Source of the DNA: CADCSY01 sp038255685
GTDB lineage: Bacteria > Actinomycetota > Acidimicrobiia > Acidimicrobiales > CADCSY01
DNA: 32,953 nucleotides
Reading direction: 5' to 3'
NCBI GenBank assembly: GCA_038255685.1
Contig: JBBSLC010000012.1
Coordinates: 1 to 32,953 of the forward strand
In this document: in pieces, positions 16,913 through 26,805 of the stretch
Numbering within the stretch: position 1 is the stretch's first letter
How the letters are laid out: each line of letters starts with the position of its first letter
Notes under the pieces: model-generated
Told to the model about the DNA's origin: nothing
Databases searched by the model: none
The model's input: only the letters and a program-made list of their open reading frames with translations
Position numbers and translations under genes: made by a program

Positions 16913-16995
16913 CGGAGCGGGAGGGATTCGAACCCTCGAACCTTGCGGTCTCCGGTTTTCAAGACCGGTGCATTCGTCCACTCTGCCACCGCTCC
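16913..16995 (-). tRNA. tRNA-Ser(TGA)
   Basis: The cloverleaf folds on the minus strand. It has acceptor GGAGCGG/CCGCTCC, anticodon stem CCGGT/ACCGG with loop CTTGAAA (anticodon TGA), a long variable arm, T stem GAGGG/CCCTC with loop TTCGAAT, and discriminator G. The 3' CCA is not encoded (CCG follows). The long variable arm and the G discriminator identify serine. It reads UCA codons and is not a selenocysteine tRNA, whose anticodon would be TCA. Confidence 0.95.
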
Positions 16996-17148
16996 CAGCC
17001 GTGGAGATGGTAGCGACGGCGCCCGGTCCGTCGGAGATCGCCGACCTCGGGCGATGAGTCCGAGGGCGCCGACACGTCTCAATCCGTGGTGCCGTTGTCA
17101 CACCCTCCTGGCACCCTCGGCTTCGCACACCTCGCCGCTGGAGCGCAC

Positions 17149-18129
17149 ATGAACCGATCGCACGCCATCGAGGCCCACGGGCTCGTCAAGCGCTACGGAT
17201 CCACCGTCGCCCTGGGTGGGGTCGATGTCGTCGTCCCGACGGGGACGGTCACCGCCGTGCTCGGGCCCAACGGGGCCGGCAAGACGACGGCGGTGCGGAT
17301 CCTCGCCACCCTCTCGATCGCCGACGAGGGCCGAGCCACCGTCGCCGGCTTCGACGTCGCCACCCATCCCACCGAGGTGCGCCAGCGCATCGGGCTGGCG
17401 GCCCAGGACGCCACGGTCGACCCGCTCCTCACCGGGCGGGAGAACCTCGTCATGATCGGCGAGCTCCACCAGCTCCCCCGCAAGGCGGCGAAGGATCGGG
17501 CCACCGAACTGCTCGAGCAGTTCGTGCTGAGCGACGCCGCCGACCGGGTGACGTCTGGCTACTCAGGCGGGATGCGTCGTCGGCTCGACCTCGCCGCCAC
17601 GTTGGTCGCCCGGCCCGAGGTCCTGTTCCTCGACGAGCCGACCACCGGTCTCGATCCTCGGGCACGAGCGGAGCTGTGGGCCGTGCTCGACACCCTCGTC
17701 GGTGGCGGCACGACCTTGCTGCTGACCACGCAGTACCTCGAGGAGGCCGACCGGCTCGCCGACGACATCCTCGTCGTCGACCACGGCATGGTCATCGCAC
17801 GCGGCGACGCGAGGAGCCTCAAGCGCCAGGTCGGCGGCGACAGCGTCCACGTCGTGGTCGCCGACCCCGGCCGCCTGGAGGAGACCGTCGCCGTCGTCGC
17901 TCGGGTCGTCGGGGTCGAACCCGTCGTGGACCGCCCGGTGCGCAGCGTGATCGCACCCTCCAACGACGGCGTCGCCCACCTCGGTGCCGTCGCCAACGCC
18001 CTGGCCGACGCAGGCATCGCCGTCGAGGACCTCGGCCTCCGCCAGCCCACGCTGGACGAGGTCTTCCTGACCTTGACCGGCACCCCCGCCGAACCCGCCC
18101 TCGAGACCCCCCTGGAGGTGGCCCGATGA
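17149..18129 (+). CDS. ABC exporter ATP-binding protein, DrrA family
   Basis: The 326-residue ATPase energises export by the permease that follows. The Walker A motif GPNGAGKTT lies at about residues 40-48. The ABC signature YSGGMRRRLDLA, Walker B VLFLDEPTTGLDPR and the switch region LLLTTQYLEEADRLAD are all intact. The C-terminal 90 residues, ending in LRQPTLDEVFLTLTG, are the regulatory extension typical of DrrA-like daunorubicin-resistance ATPases. The ATG at 17149 has GGAG about 6 bases upstream. An ATG at 17086 in the same frame has no such support. The stop overlaps the permease start by ATGA. The exported compound is unknown; candidates are lipids, glycopeptidolipids or drugs. Confidence 0.94.
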   Translation: MNRSHAIEAHGLVKRYGSTVALGGVDVVVPTGTVTAVLGPNGAGKTTAVRILATLSIADEGRATVAGFDVATHPTEVRQRIGLAAQDATVDPLLTGRENLVMIGELHQLPRKAAKDRATELLEQFVLSDAADRVTSGYSGGMRRRLDLAATLVARPEVLFLDEPTTGLDPRARAELWAVLDTLVGGGTTLLLTTQYLEEADRLADDILVVDHGMVIARGDARSLKRQVGGDSVHVVVADPGRLEETVAVVARVVGVEPVVDRPVRSVIAPSNDGVAHLGAVANALADAGIAVEDLGLRQPTLDEVFLTLTGTPAEPALETPLEVAR

Positions 18130-18989
18130 CCACCACGACCCTCGCCCCCGAAGCGACGACGCAGACCGACACGTTCGACGGCCCCCACCCCTCGCGGGGC
18201 CTGCTCCACGACGTGTGGGTGATCGCACGGCGCGGCCTGATCCACATGAAGCGCCAGCCGGAGGCCCTGAGCGACGCCACCATCCAGCCGGTGATGTTCG
18301 TCCTGCTCTTCGCCTACGTCTTCGGAGGTGCGATCGACGTGCCCGGCGGCGGGAGCTACCGAGAGTTCCTGATGGGCGGGATCATGGCCCAGACGATCAT
18401 CTTCACGGCCTTCGGCGTGGCCATGGGCATCGCCAACGACCGCAAGAACCAGGCGGTCGACCGGTTCCGCTCGCTCCCGATCGCGCGCGGCGCGGTGCTC
18501 GGCGGCCACGCCGTGGCCAACCTGATCAAGACCCTGCTGCCGATCACGATCATGTCCCTCACCGGGCTCCTGGTGGGGTGGCGGATCCGGAGCAGCATCG
18601 CCGAGGCGCTCCTCGGCTACGGGCTCATGATCGCCTTCGCCTTCGCCATGATCTGGGTGGGGGTGCTCATCGGCAGCGTGGTGAAGACGCCCGAGGGCGT
18701 GCAGGGCATCGGGTTCGCTGCGCTGTTCCCGCTCACCTTCATCGCCAGCACCTTCGTGCCGGTGGCGTCGATGCCGGGCGTGCTGCGGACGATGGCGGAG
18801 TGGAGCCCGGTGACGACGCTCTCCGACGCCCTCCGCGAGCTCTTCGGGAACCCGAACACGCCGGTGCAGCCCGGCGACCCCTGGTCGATCGCCCACCCGG
18901 TCGCCTACACCGCGCTGTGGATCGTGGGCATCGTCGCGGTGGCAGCCCCGCTCGCCGTGCGCGCGTACCAGCGTTCGATCGCCAGCTAG
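18126..18989 (+). CDS. ABC-2 type permease, DrrB family
   Basis: This 287-residue integral membrane protein has six predicted helices. Residues of about 30-60 carry the segment RGLIHMKRQPEALSDATIQPVMFVLLFAYVFG, typical of DrrB proteins. The later FPLTFIASTFVPVASMPGVLRTMAEWSPVT is the conserved ABC-2 signature before the last helix. It is fused translationally to the ATPase by an ATGA overlap. Together they form a half-size exporter that presumably dimerises. The pair stands alone: there is no regulator or biosynthetic gene beside it, so self-protection for a product made here is unlikely from context. It is convergent with bioD, 15 bases apart. Confidence 0.93.
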   Translation: MTTTTLAPEATTQTDTFDGPHPSRGLLHDVWVIARRGLIHMKRQPEALSDATIQPVMFVLLFAYVFGGAIDVPGGGSYREFLMGGIMAQTIIFTAFGVAMGIANDRKNQAVDRFRSLPIARGAVLGGHAVANLIKTLLPITIMSLTGLLVGWRIRSSIAEALLGYGLMIAFAFAMIWVGVLIGSVVKTPEGVQGIGFAALFPLTFIASTFVPVASMPGVLRTMAEWSPVTTLSDALRELFGNPNTPVQPGDPWSIAHPVAYTALWIVGIVAVAAPLAVRAYQRSIAS

Positions 18990-19004
18990 CGGCTCGTCGC
19001 CGGG

Positions 19005-19639
19005 TCAGAGCCGGGTGGCGAGCCCGGTCACGTCGGTGACCACGCAGAAGCCGTCACGGTCGCGCAGCCACTCGAGGTTGGCCTGGTGCAGGTCGTCGGC
19101 GGCGTCGAAGCGGTTGAGGATGACGACGGTGCGCAGCGGGGCGAGGGCGTCGGCGCTCGAGCGCACGGCATGGATGGCCCCGAGTGCGGCATCGGCGACG
19201 AGGATGACGGCGTCGGGGGCGAGGCGGTGCGCAAGCGATGCGCCGTCGCCGTCGTGGGCGATGGGCGAACGGGTCCCGCCTGCGGTCTCGACGAGGCCGA
19301 AGGCCACGTCGGGAGACCAGGCCATTCCGGCGACGAGGTCGGCGACGTGGATCGGGGGCCGACCGAGCGCCTCAGCGGCCATGGGAGGGGCGAGAGCCCT
19401 CGGGTACCAGCGGTGCGAGGGGCACACCTCGTCGACACGCTCGCCGGAGGCACGGGCGAGGAGATCAGCGTCGGTGGGGACCCCGTCGGTGAGGTCGGCC
19501 GGGCTGAAGGACTGGGCGGGCTTGCGGGCCGACACGGAGAGCCCGCGTGCAGTCAGGAGCGCGAGCAGCCGACACGACACCCAGGTCTTGCCCACGTCTG
19601 TCGTGGTGCCGACGACCACGACGAGGCGGGTCGGTCGGC

Positions 19640-19643
<4 letters not shown>
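19005..19643 (-). CDS. bioD: Dethiobiotin synthetase
   Basis: BioD closes the ureido ring of dethiobiotin from 7,8-diaminopelargonate, CO2 and ATP. The 212 residues begin with VVVVGTTTDVGKTWVS, a P-loop of the BioD type (GTxTxVGKT) at about residues 10-18. The substrate lysine follows in ARKPAQSF, and VETAGGTRSP matches the conserved EgaGG loop. The GTG at 19643 overlaps the bioF stop by 4 bases (GTGA), so the two genes are co-translated. The sequence VETAGGTRSPI replaces the common VEGAGGLxVP, a modest deviation that should still bind substrate. Confidence 0.92.
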
Positions 19644-20773
<1,130 letters not shown>

Positions 20774-20819
20774 GATGGCATCGAGCCGACGGTGGCGCCA
20801 TTCCGTGCGCTTTGCGGCA

Positions 20820-20841
20820 AGGGTGAGCCACGAGCCACCCT
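20820..20841 (+). promoter_or_regulatory. Inverted repeat ahead of bioB, possible operator
   Basis: AGGGTG and CACCCT form perfect 6-base arms around a 10-base centre, directly before the bioB ribosome site. A second palindrome, TGGCGCCA, lies at 20793-20800 in the same bioF-bioB gap. Their place between divergent biotin genes suggests control, but neither matches a biotin repressor site that I know. Confidence 0.35.
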
Positions 20842-20847
20842 GGGAGC

Positions 20848-21819
20848 ATGGTGCTTCGACACGACTGGACGGTGGCGGAGGTCGAGTCGCTGTTGGCCCG
20901 TCCCTTCCACGATCTCCTGGCAGACGCCCACGCTGCTCACCGGGCCCACTTCGACCCGCACGTCGTCGAGGCGGCGATCCTGTTGTCGGTCAAGACCGGA
21001 GCCTGCCCCGAGGACTGCGCGTACTGCCCCCAGTCAGCGCGCTACCGCACCGGCGTCGAGTCCGAGCGGCTGATGGGGACGGCCGAGATCGTCGACGCGG
21101 CTCGCAACGCCAAGGCCAGCGGCGCGACCCGCTTCTGCATGGGCGCAGCCTGGCGGGCACCGAACGACCGACAGGTCGCCGAGGTGGCCGAGGCGGTCAC
21201 CGCCGTGGGCCTCCTCAGGATGGAGACCTGCGTCACGCTGGGGATGCTCACCCCGGACCAGTCCCAGCGCCTCGCCGACGCCGGGCTCGACTTCTACAAC
21301 CACAACCTGGACACGTCGCCGGAGTTCTACGGCACGGTCATCACCACCCGTACCTACGAGGACCGTCTCGACACGCTCGCCAACGTGCGGCAGGTCGGCG
21401 TGAAGCTGTGCTGCGGGGGGATCGTCGGCATGGGCGAGTCACGACGCGATCGCGCCGGCCTCCTGACCCAGCTCGCCATCCTCGACCCGCACCCCGAGAG
21501 CGTGCCCATCAACCTCCTCGTGCAGGTGCCGGGCACCCCGTTGCACGGCACGCCCCCGCTCGACCCTCTCGAGCTGGTCCGCACCATCGCCGCGGCCCGG
21601 TTGATGATGCCCGCCTCGGTCGTGCGGCTCTCCGCCGGACGCAACGGGATGACCGACGAGCTGCAGGCGCTGTGCCTCCACGCTGGCGCGAGCAGCGTCT
21701 TCCTCGGTGACCGCTTGCTGACCACCCCCAACCCCGGGAACGATCACGACCAGGATCTGCTGGGCCGCCTCGACGTGGCGCTCGCCGTCAACCCAGCGGC
21801 TGTGGACGCACCCGGCTGA
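20848..21819 (+). CDS. bioB: Biotin synthase
   Basis: BioB inserts sulfur into dethiobiotin by radical SAM chemistry. The 323 residues have the [4Fe-4S] motif CPEDCAYC at about residues 53-60. The [2Fe-2S] ligand candidates are Cys in RFCMGAAW, METCVTLG and VKLCCGGIVGMGE, and Arg in RLSAGRNGM. YNHNLDTS and PINLLVQVPGTPL are also typical. The ATG at 20848 has GGGAG only one base upstream; the next codon, GTG at 20851, would have better spacing and may be the true start. The 3' end overlaps the 3' end of convergent bioA by 32 bases, which could allow antisense interference. Confidence 0.95.
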   Translation: MVLRHDWTVAEVESLLARPFHDLLADAHAAHRAHFDPHVVEAAILLSVKTGACPEDCAYCPQSARYRTGVESERLMGTAEIVDAARNAKASGATRFCMGAAWRAPNDRQVAEVAEAVTAVGLLRMETCVTLGMLTPDQSQRLADAGLDFYNHNLDTSPEFYGTVITTRTYEDRLDTLANVRQVGVKLCCGGIVGMGESRRDRAGLLTQLAILDPHPESVPINLLVQVPGTPLHGTPPLDPLELVRTIAAARLMMPASVVRLSAGRNGMTDELQALCLHAGASSVFLGDRLLTTPNPGNDHDQDLLGRLDVALAVNPAAVDAPG

Positions 21820-23101
21820 CGGCGTCGACCATCGCCTCGCCGATGCGGGCGACGTCGTCGTCGCTCGAGATGTAGGGGGGCATGGCGTACACGAGGCGCC
21901 CGAAGGGCCGGAGCCACACGCCGTGCTCGAGGAACACCGCCTGCAGGGCCTCCATCGGCAGCGCCGACTGGGTCTCGATCACCCCGATGGCGCCGAGCAC
22001 CCGCACGTCAGCCACCCCCTCGAGACCGACGGCGGGTCCGAGCGCTGCCCGCAGCCCGGCCTCGAGGTTGGCGATCGTGGCCTGCCACGGCTGGGACAGC
22101 AGCAGCCGGATGCTCGCCACCGACACGGCGGCGGCGAGCGGGTTCCCCATGTAGGTCGGCCCATGCATCAGCGCGCCTGACGCCGCTGCGCTCACCGCCG
22201 CCGACACCTCGGTCGTGCACAGGACGGCTGCCATCGACAGGTAGCCACCGGTCATGGCCTTGCCGACGCACATGATGTCGGGGGCGATCCCTGCGTGGTC
22301 GGCACCGAAGAGCTCCCCGGTGCGACCGAAGCCGGTGGCGATCTCGTCCGTGATGAGGAGGACGCCCGCCTCGTCACACAGAGCGCGCACTGCCGCGAGG
22401 TACGCCGGCGCGTAGAAGCGCATGCCGCCGGCGCCTTGGACGATCGGTTCGAGGATCACCGCGGCCACCTCGTCGCGGTGGCCGTGCAGCAGGGTGGCCA
22501 GGTCGCCCACATGGCTGTCGTCGAAGACCTCGCCGTAGGCGGGACTCGGTGCCGGGGCGAACAGCTGGTCGGGGAGGATGCCCGAGAACAGCTCGTGCAT
22601 CCCGGTGACCGGATCGCACACCGACATGGCGTTGAGGGTGTCGCCGTGGTAGCCGCCCCGCACCGTCAGCATGCGGTGACGATGGGGCTGGCCCTTCCCC
22701 AGCCAGTGCTGGATGGCCATCTTCATGGCGACCTCGACGGCGACGGAGCCCGAGTCGCAGAGGAACACGTGCGCCAACCCTGCGGGTGTTATCTCCACGA
22801 GGACCTCGGCGAGCTCCACGGCTGCCGGGTGGGTGATCCCACCGAACATCACGTGCGCCACCTCGCCGAGCTGGCGCTGGAGCGCGGCGTCGAGGACCGG
22901 GTGGCGGTAGCCGTGTATGGCTGCCCACCACGACGACATGCCGTCGACGAGCTCCCGTCCGTCGGCGAGCGTCAGCAGCGATCCGCTTGCGGCGACGACC
23001 GGCAGAGAAGGTGAGCGGGCCGGCATCGGCGCGTACGGGTGCCACGCCGTCGCCCGATCGCGCGTCACCAGGTCTGCCCACTGATCGCTCGGTCCGGCCA
23101 T
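21788..23101 (-). CDS. bioA: Adenosylmethionine-8-amino-7-oxononanoate aminotransferase
   Basis: BioA transfers the amino group of SAM to 8-amino-7-oxononanoate. The 437 residues contain WHPYAPM, DGMSSWWAAIHGYRHP and FLCDSGSVAVEVAMKMA. RGGYHGDTLNAMSVCDP, ITDEIATGFGRTGELFG and VGKAMTGGYL (with the PLP lysine) complete the pattern, which is typical of BioA rather than of other class III aminotransferases. I start at the ATG at 23101 (MAGPSDQW). A GTG at 23134 would add 11 residues without clear support. With bioD, bioF and bioB it makes a complete late biotin pathway from pimeloyl thioester onwards. No bioC, bioH or birA lies in the window. Confidence 0.95.
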   Translation of the reverse strand: MAGPSDQWADLVTRDRATAWHPYAPMPARSPSLPVVAASGSLLTLADGRELVDGMSSWWAAIHGYRHPVLDAALQRQLGEVAHVMFGGITHPAAVELAEVLVEITPAGLAHVFLCDSGSVAVEVAMKMAIQHWLGKGQPHRHRMLTVRGGYHGDTLNAMSVCDPVTGMHELFSGILPDQLFAPAPSPAYGEVFDDSHVGDLATLLHGHRDEVAAVILEPIVQGAGGMRFYAPAYLAAVRALCDEAGVLLITDEIATGFGRTGELFGADHAGIAPDIMCVGKAMTGGYLSMAAVLCTTEVSAAVSAAASGALMHGPTYMGNPLAAAVSVASIRLLLSQPWQATIANLEAGLRAALGPAVGLEGVADVRVLGAIGVIETQSALPMEALQAVFLEHGVWLRPFGRLVYAMPPYISSDDDVARIGEAMVDAVSRVRPQPLG

Positions 23102-23165
23102 CTGGCCAAGTATCGCAAGATCAGTGCACCGCACGCGACCGGGCGAGCGACGCCCGGGAGTGATG

Positions 23166-24032
23166 TCAGCCCGCGGGGTCGGACCGGTCGGCCATCAGCG
23201 CGATCCCCGGCGGGTTCGTCCCGCCGAGCACCGCCTGGAAGCGGGCGTCGAGCGAGGCGACCATCTGCGGGTCGGTGAAGACCCAGAAGCGGTCGGCGAG
23301 CACGGCGTCGTGGACGAGGCCGGCGACCTCCGCCGGTGGCATGCCGCTGCGGAGCTGGTCGGCGACGAACGCCTGCACCGCAGCTGCGACCTCGGTCGGC
23401 TCGTCCAGCGAGGAAGGCGCAGCCCACTCGGGTCGGTTCCGCTGGGAGATGCCGATGTCGGTGTTCACCCACCCGGGGCAGAGGCAGGAGACCCCGATCG
23501 TCGAGCCCTGCGAGCGCAGTGACTGGTGGAGGCCTTCGGTGATCCCGACCACGGCCCACTTGCTCGCCGAGTAGGCGCTGTGGCCCGGGAGGTGGCCGGC
23601 CATCGAGGCCGTGTTGACGATGTGGCCGTCACCGTGCTCGAGCAGGTGCGGGAGGAAGGAGCGGTGACCGTGCACGACGCCCCAGAAGTTGACGCCCATG
23701 ACCCACTGCCAGTCCGGGAGCTCGACCGCACCACCACCACCCATGGCCCCGGCCACACCTGCGTTGTTGCACACGACGTTGACGCGGTCGAAGCGCTCGA
23801 GCGCGGCGTCGCGCAGCCGGTCCACGGCATCGGAGTCCGACACGTCGACGACGACGGCGAGGGTCTCCACACCTGCGGCCTGCACGGCGGCCTCCGCCTC
23901 GTCCAGCCGCGGTGCCTCGACGTCGGCCAGCACGATGTTCATGCCGGCAGCGGCGAAGCGCTCGGCGAAGGCGCGCCCGATGCCGCTGGCCGCCCCGGTG
24001 ACCACTGCTGTCTTGCCCTGCAGGTCGTCCAT
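23166..24032 (-). CDS. Short-chain dehydrogenase/reductase (SDR)
   Basis: The 288-residue protein is a classical SDR. Its features are TGAASGIG at residues 12-19, VCNNAGVAG, the NFWGVVHGHRSFLPHLLEHG helix, the HIVNTASMAG serine strand, YSASKWAV with the catalytic Tyr and Lys, and the CPGWVNTDI segment. It has a C-terminal extension of about 60 residues after the NTDIG region (EVAGLVHDAVLADRFWVFTDPQM) that is common in the longer actinobacterial members acting on bulky substrates. The gene sits 68 bases downstream of the hydroxyacid-oxidase gene's neighbour side and is transcribed with it in the same direction. The substrate is unknown. Confidence 0.88.
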   Translation of the reverse strand: MDDLQGKTAVVTGAASGIGRAFAERFAAAGMNIVLADVEAPRLDEAEAAVQAAGVETLAVVVDVSDSDAVDRLRDAALERFDRVNVVCNNAGVAGAMGGGGAVELPDWQWVMGVNFWGVVHGHRSFLPHLLEHGDGHIVNTASMAGHLPGHSAYSASKWAVVGITEGLHQSLRSQGSTIGVSCLCPGWVNTDIGISQRNRPEWAAPSSLDEPTEVAAAVQAFVADQLRSGMPPAEVAGLVHDAVLADRFWVFTDPQMVASLDARFQAVLGGTNPPGIALMADRSDPAG

Positions 24033-24100
24033 CGACGCACGGTAACCAGCCCGGCGTCGCGGGTCGATCTGTCAGGTCGCGGAGCGACCGGTGGGGTGCG

Positions 24101-25336
24101 TCATGGCCGGTCTCCGGTCCTTGGTGGGAGGTCGATGAGGTCCCGTGTGAGGTCGTGCACGGTGGCGGCGCCGAGCAGGCCCATCGTCCGCACCACGTCG
24201 GCTCCGAACCACTCGAGCACCCGGTCGACGCCGCGCTCGCCGGCTGCTCCGAGGGCGTACAGGTAGGCCCGGCCGGCCATCGCGGCGGTGGCGCCGGCGG
24301 CGACCGCCTTGACGATGTCGCTTCCCCGGCGGATGCCACCGTCGCACAGGATCTCGGTCCGGCCGCCCACGGCGTCGGCGACGGGTGCGACGAGGGAGAG
24401 GGCGGCGGGGGCGCCGTCGAGCTGGCGGCCGCCGTGGTTCGACAGGGCGACGGCCTCCACGCCGACGTCGGCGGCGAGCACGGCGTCGGCGACGGTCTGG
24501 ATGCCCTTGAGCACGATCGGGCCGTCCCAGACGGACCGGAGCCAGTCGACGTCGGTCCACGAGAGTGCCGGGTCGAACTGCTCGTTGATGTAGTCCGCCA
24601 GCCTCACCGGGGACGCACCGTCGCCGACGTCGCGCCCCACCACGTTGGCGAAGCGGATCGGCTCGCCGGTCATGAAGGCCAGCGTCCACGACGGGTGGAG
24701 GGCGCCATCGATGAACGTCCGCGGCCCGATCGTCGGGGGGAGGGAGAAGCCGCGTCGGACGTCGCGCTCGCGGCGACCGAGGACGGCGGTGTCGACGGTG
24801 AGCACGAGCGCCTCGTACCGGGAGGCGGCGGCGCGCTCGATCATCTCCCGCACGATCCCGCGGTCGCGCCACGCGTAGACCTGGAACCACAGCCGACCGT
24901 CGCTGACAGCGCGCACCTCCTCGATCGAGCGGGTGCTCAGCGTCGACAGGGTGTAGGGGAGTCCCGCACGCTCAGCGGCTCGGGCGACCGCCAGCTCGCC
25001 GTCGGGGTCGGCGATGCGGGTGAAGCCGGTGGGGGCCAGCACGAGTGGATAGGCGAGGGGGCGACCGAGGATCGTCGTCTCCGACACCACGTCCGCCACG
25101 CCCCGCAGAACACGGGGCCGGAACGTCGTCGTCGCGAACGCGGACTGGTTTGCCGCCAGCGTGCGCTCGTCCTCGGCGGCGCCGTCGATGTAGTCGAACA
25201 CCCCGCCGGGGAGTCGACGCTTGGCGATGCGCCGGAGGTCCTCGACCGAGGCGGCGCGCGCCAGCCGCCGCTCGATCCGATCGGTCTCGACGGGGCCGAT
25301 CCTGACGACCGATCGCAGCGTCTGGTACGGGTTCAC
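24101..25336 (-). CDS. FMN-dependent alpha-hydroxy-acid oxidase/dehydrogenase
   Basis: This enzyme oxidises an L-2-hydroxy acid, such as lactate or mandelate, to the 2-oxo acid. The 411 residues cover the whole TIM-barrel family: RRLPGGVFDYIDGAAEDE at the start, PLVLAPTGFTRI, TLSTLSTRSIEEV, WFQVYAWRDR, and VLTVDTAVLGRRERDVRRGF. VLKGIQTVADA and the active-site ALSNHGGRQLDG follow, then CDGGIRRGSDIVKA for FMN phosphate. His and Arg in SNHGGR are the catalytic base region. The start is the GTG at 25336. The N-terminus aligns with LldD- and PFD-type enzymes without a cytochrome domain. The upstream 167 bases to the MFS gene contain no gene that I can support. Confidence 0.92.
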   Translation of the reverse strand: MNPYQTLRSVVRIGPVETDRIERRLARAASVEDLRRIAKRRLPGGVFDYIDGAAEDERTLAANQSAFATTTFRPRVLRGVADVVSETTILGRPLAYPLVLAPTGFTRIADPDGELAVARAAERAGLPYTLSTLSTRSIEEVRAVSDGRLWFQVYAWRDRGIVREMIERAAASRYEALVLTVDTAVLGRRERDVRRGFSLPPTIGPRTFIDGALHPSWTLAFMTGEPIRFANVVGRDVGDGASPVRLADYINEQFDPALSWTDVDWLRSVWDGPIVLKGIQTVADAVLAADVGVEAVALSNHGGRQLDGAPAALSLVAPVADAVGGRTEILCDGGIRRGSDIVKAVAAGATAAMAGRAYLYALGAAGERGVDRVLEWFGADVVRTMGLLGAATVHDLTRDLIDLPPRTGDRP

Positions 25337-25503
25337 GACGGCGGGGACCTCTGGGAGCAGGCGGACGCAGCGGTGTCCGAGCGGTTGTGGTCGAGCCCGG
25401 CGGGCGCAGCACCGGTTGCCCAAGCCTGCCCCAACACCTCGCCGAGTGCCGTCGCGCCGGACGACGGGCGGACGGGGGCAAGCAGGACGACGAGGGCGGC
25501 CGG

Positions 25504-26805
25504 TCACCCCTCGCTGCGTGCGACCCCTCGCGTCGGTCGCTCGCTGGCGGGATGCGTCTCGTACATGCGGACCAGGACGACGACGCCGGACAGCGCCGTG
25601 AGGGCGGCCACCGCCCAGATGGCGGCCTCGATCGAAGCGATGTCGGCGATGAGCCCGGCGGTGAGGGCGCCGATGGCGAAGCCACCGTCACGCCAGAGCC
25701 GGTAGATGCCGATCGAACGTGCCCGCCAGGCGGGGTGGGCGACATCTCCGATCGCGGCGAGCAGCGCCGGGTAGACCATCGCCGTTCCCGAACCGAGCAC
25801 GATCGCCCCGAGCGCCCACGACCCGAAGCCGGTCGTGGCGGCGATCCAGGCGATGGCCACAGCCTGGGTCAGCATCCCGCCGGCGATGAGCGGCTTCCGA
25901 CCGATCCGGTCGGACAGGGCGCCGGTGTAGAGCTGACCAAGGCCCCACGCCGCCGGGTACAGGGCGGCGAGCACACCGATGCGTGCGAAGGAGAGTCCTG
26001 TTGCGGCGAACAAGATCGGGAACAACCCCCAGGCGAGCCCGTCGTTCAGGTTGTTCACCAGGCCGGCCTGGCTGCACGACGACAGCGCCTTCTCGCGGAA
26101 GCTGGTGAGCGCGAACACCTCACCCGTCGAGAGCCCGCCATCGTTCGCTTCGTCCACCCCCGGGGCGTGGCTGGCTGCCTCGAGCTGTGCGTGGCCTCGG
26201 GTCTCGCGCACGAACAGCGTGGACAGTCCGAGTCCCAGGCCGGCGAACACGATCCCGAGGTAGAACGGTTCGGGCCGCAGCCCATGGTTCTCGGCGATGT
26301 AGCCGGTCGCGAGCGCAGTGAGGGCGACTGCGCCGTACCCGGCAGCTTCGTTGAGGCCCATGGCGAACCCGCGACGGGCCGGGCCGACCAGGTCGATCTT
26401 CATGATCACGGTGGTGGACCAGGTGAGCCCCTGGTTGACGCCGAGCAGCACGTTGGCGGCGATGACCCACCCCCACGACGGTGCCCAGATCAGCAGCAGT
26501 GGCACGGGAGCGCCGATGAGCCAGCCGGTGACGAGGACGGGCTTGCGGCCGTAGCGGTCAGACAGGGTGCCTGCGAAGAAGTTCGTCACCGCCTTGACGG
26601 CGCCGAACGCGGCGATGAACGTGAGCGCAGCGGTGAAGGCGGTGAGGTGGAACTCCCGCTCGGCCAGCAGGGGCAGGACCGTGCGCTCCTGCCCGATCAT
26701 CCCGCCGACCAGCGCGTTCACGCCGACGAGGAGCGAGAACTGGGCGAGGTTCTCTTGGAGCCCGAGCCGCGGAGCCGTCTCCGAGGCGACCTCGACCGGG
26801 GTCAT
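25504..26805 (-). CDS. Major facilitator superfamily transporter
   Basis: The 433-residue transporter has 12 predicted helices. The MFS loop motif appears twice, once in each half: GTLSDRYGRKPVL after helix 2 and GALSDRIGRKPLI after helix 8. A central cytosolic loop of about 45 residues, rich in His, Glu and Gly, separates the halves. The ATG overlaps the stop of the MBL-rhodanese gene by 4 bases, so the two are co-translated. The transporter therefore probably serves the same sulfur process, for example by exporting a sulfur product. The substrate cannot be read from the sequence, and a drug or sugar transporter name would be guesswork. Confidence 0.88.
   Translation of the reverse strand: MTPVEVASETAPRLGLQENLAQFSLLVGVNALVGGMIGQERTVLPLLAEREFHLTAFTAALTFIAAFGAVKAVTNFFAGTLSDRYGRKPVLVTGWLIGAPVPLLLIWAPSWGWVIAANVLLGVNQGLTWSTTVIMKIDLVGPARRGFAMGLNEAAGYGAVALTALATGYIAENHGLRPEPFYLGIVFAGLGLGLSTLFVRETRGHAQLEAASHAPGVDEANDGGLSTGEVFALTSFREKALSSCSQAGLVNNLNDGLAWGLFPILFAATGLSFARIGVLAALYPAAWGLGQLYTGALSDRIGRKPLIAGGMLTQAVAIAWIAATTGFGSWALGAIVLGSGTAMVYPALLAAIGDVAHPAWRARSIGIYRLWRDGGFAIGALTAGLIADIASIEAAIWAVAALTALSGVVVLVRMYETHPASERPTRGVARSEG

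Noticed and set aside
16913..16995. The TGA anticodon of this tRNA could be thought to serve selenocysteine insertion near the in-frame TGA gene.
   Set aside because: An anticodon TGA reads UCA (serine). A selenocysteine tRNA needs anticodon TCA and a longer acceptor stem. This is an ordinary tRNA-Ser.
16904..17152. Open frames with GRDSNPRTL-like sequence across the tRNA-Ser(TGA) gene.
   Set aside because: They are antisense translations of the tRNA and have no protein support.
25337..25503. A tRNA-Ser-like D-arm string (TGTCCGAGCGGTT) in the gap upstream of the hydroxyacid oxidase.
   Set aside because: No acceptor stem, anticodon arm or T arm can be paired around it, so it is a chance resemblance.
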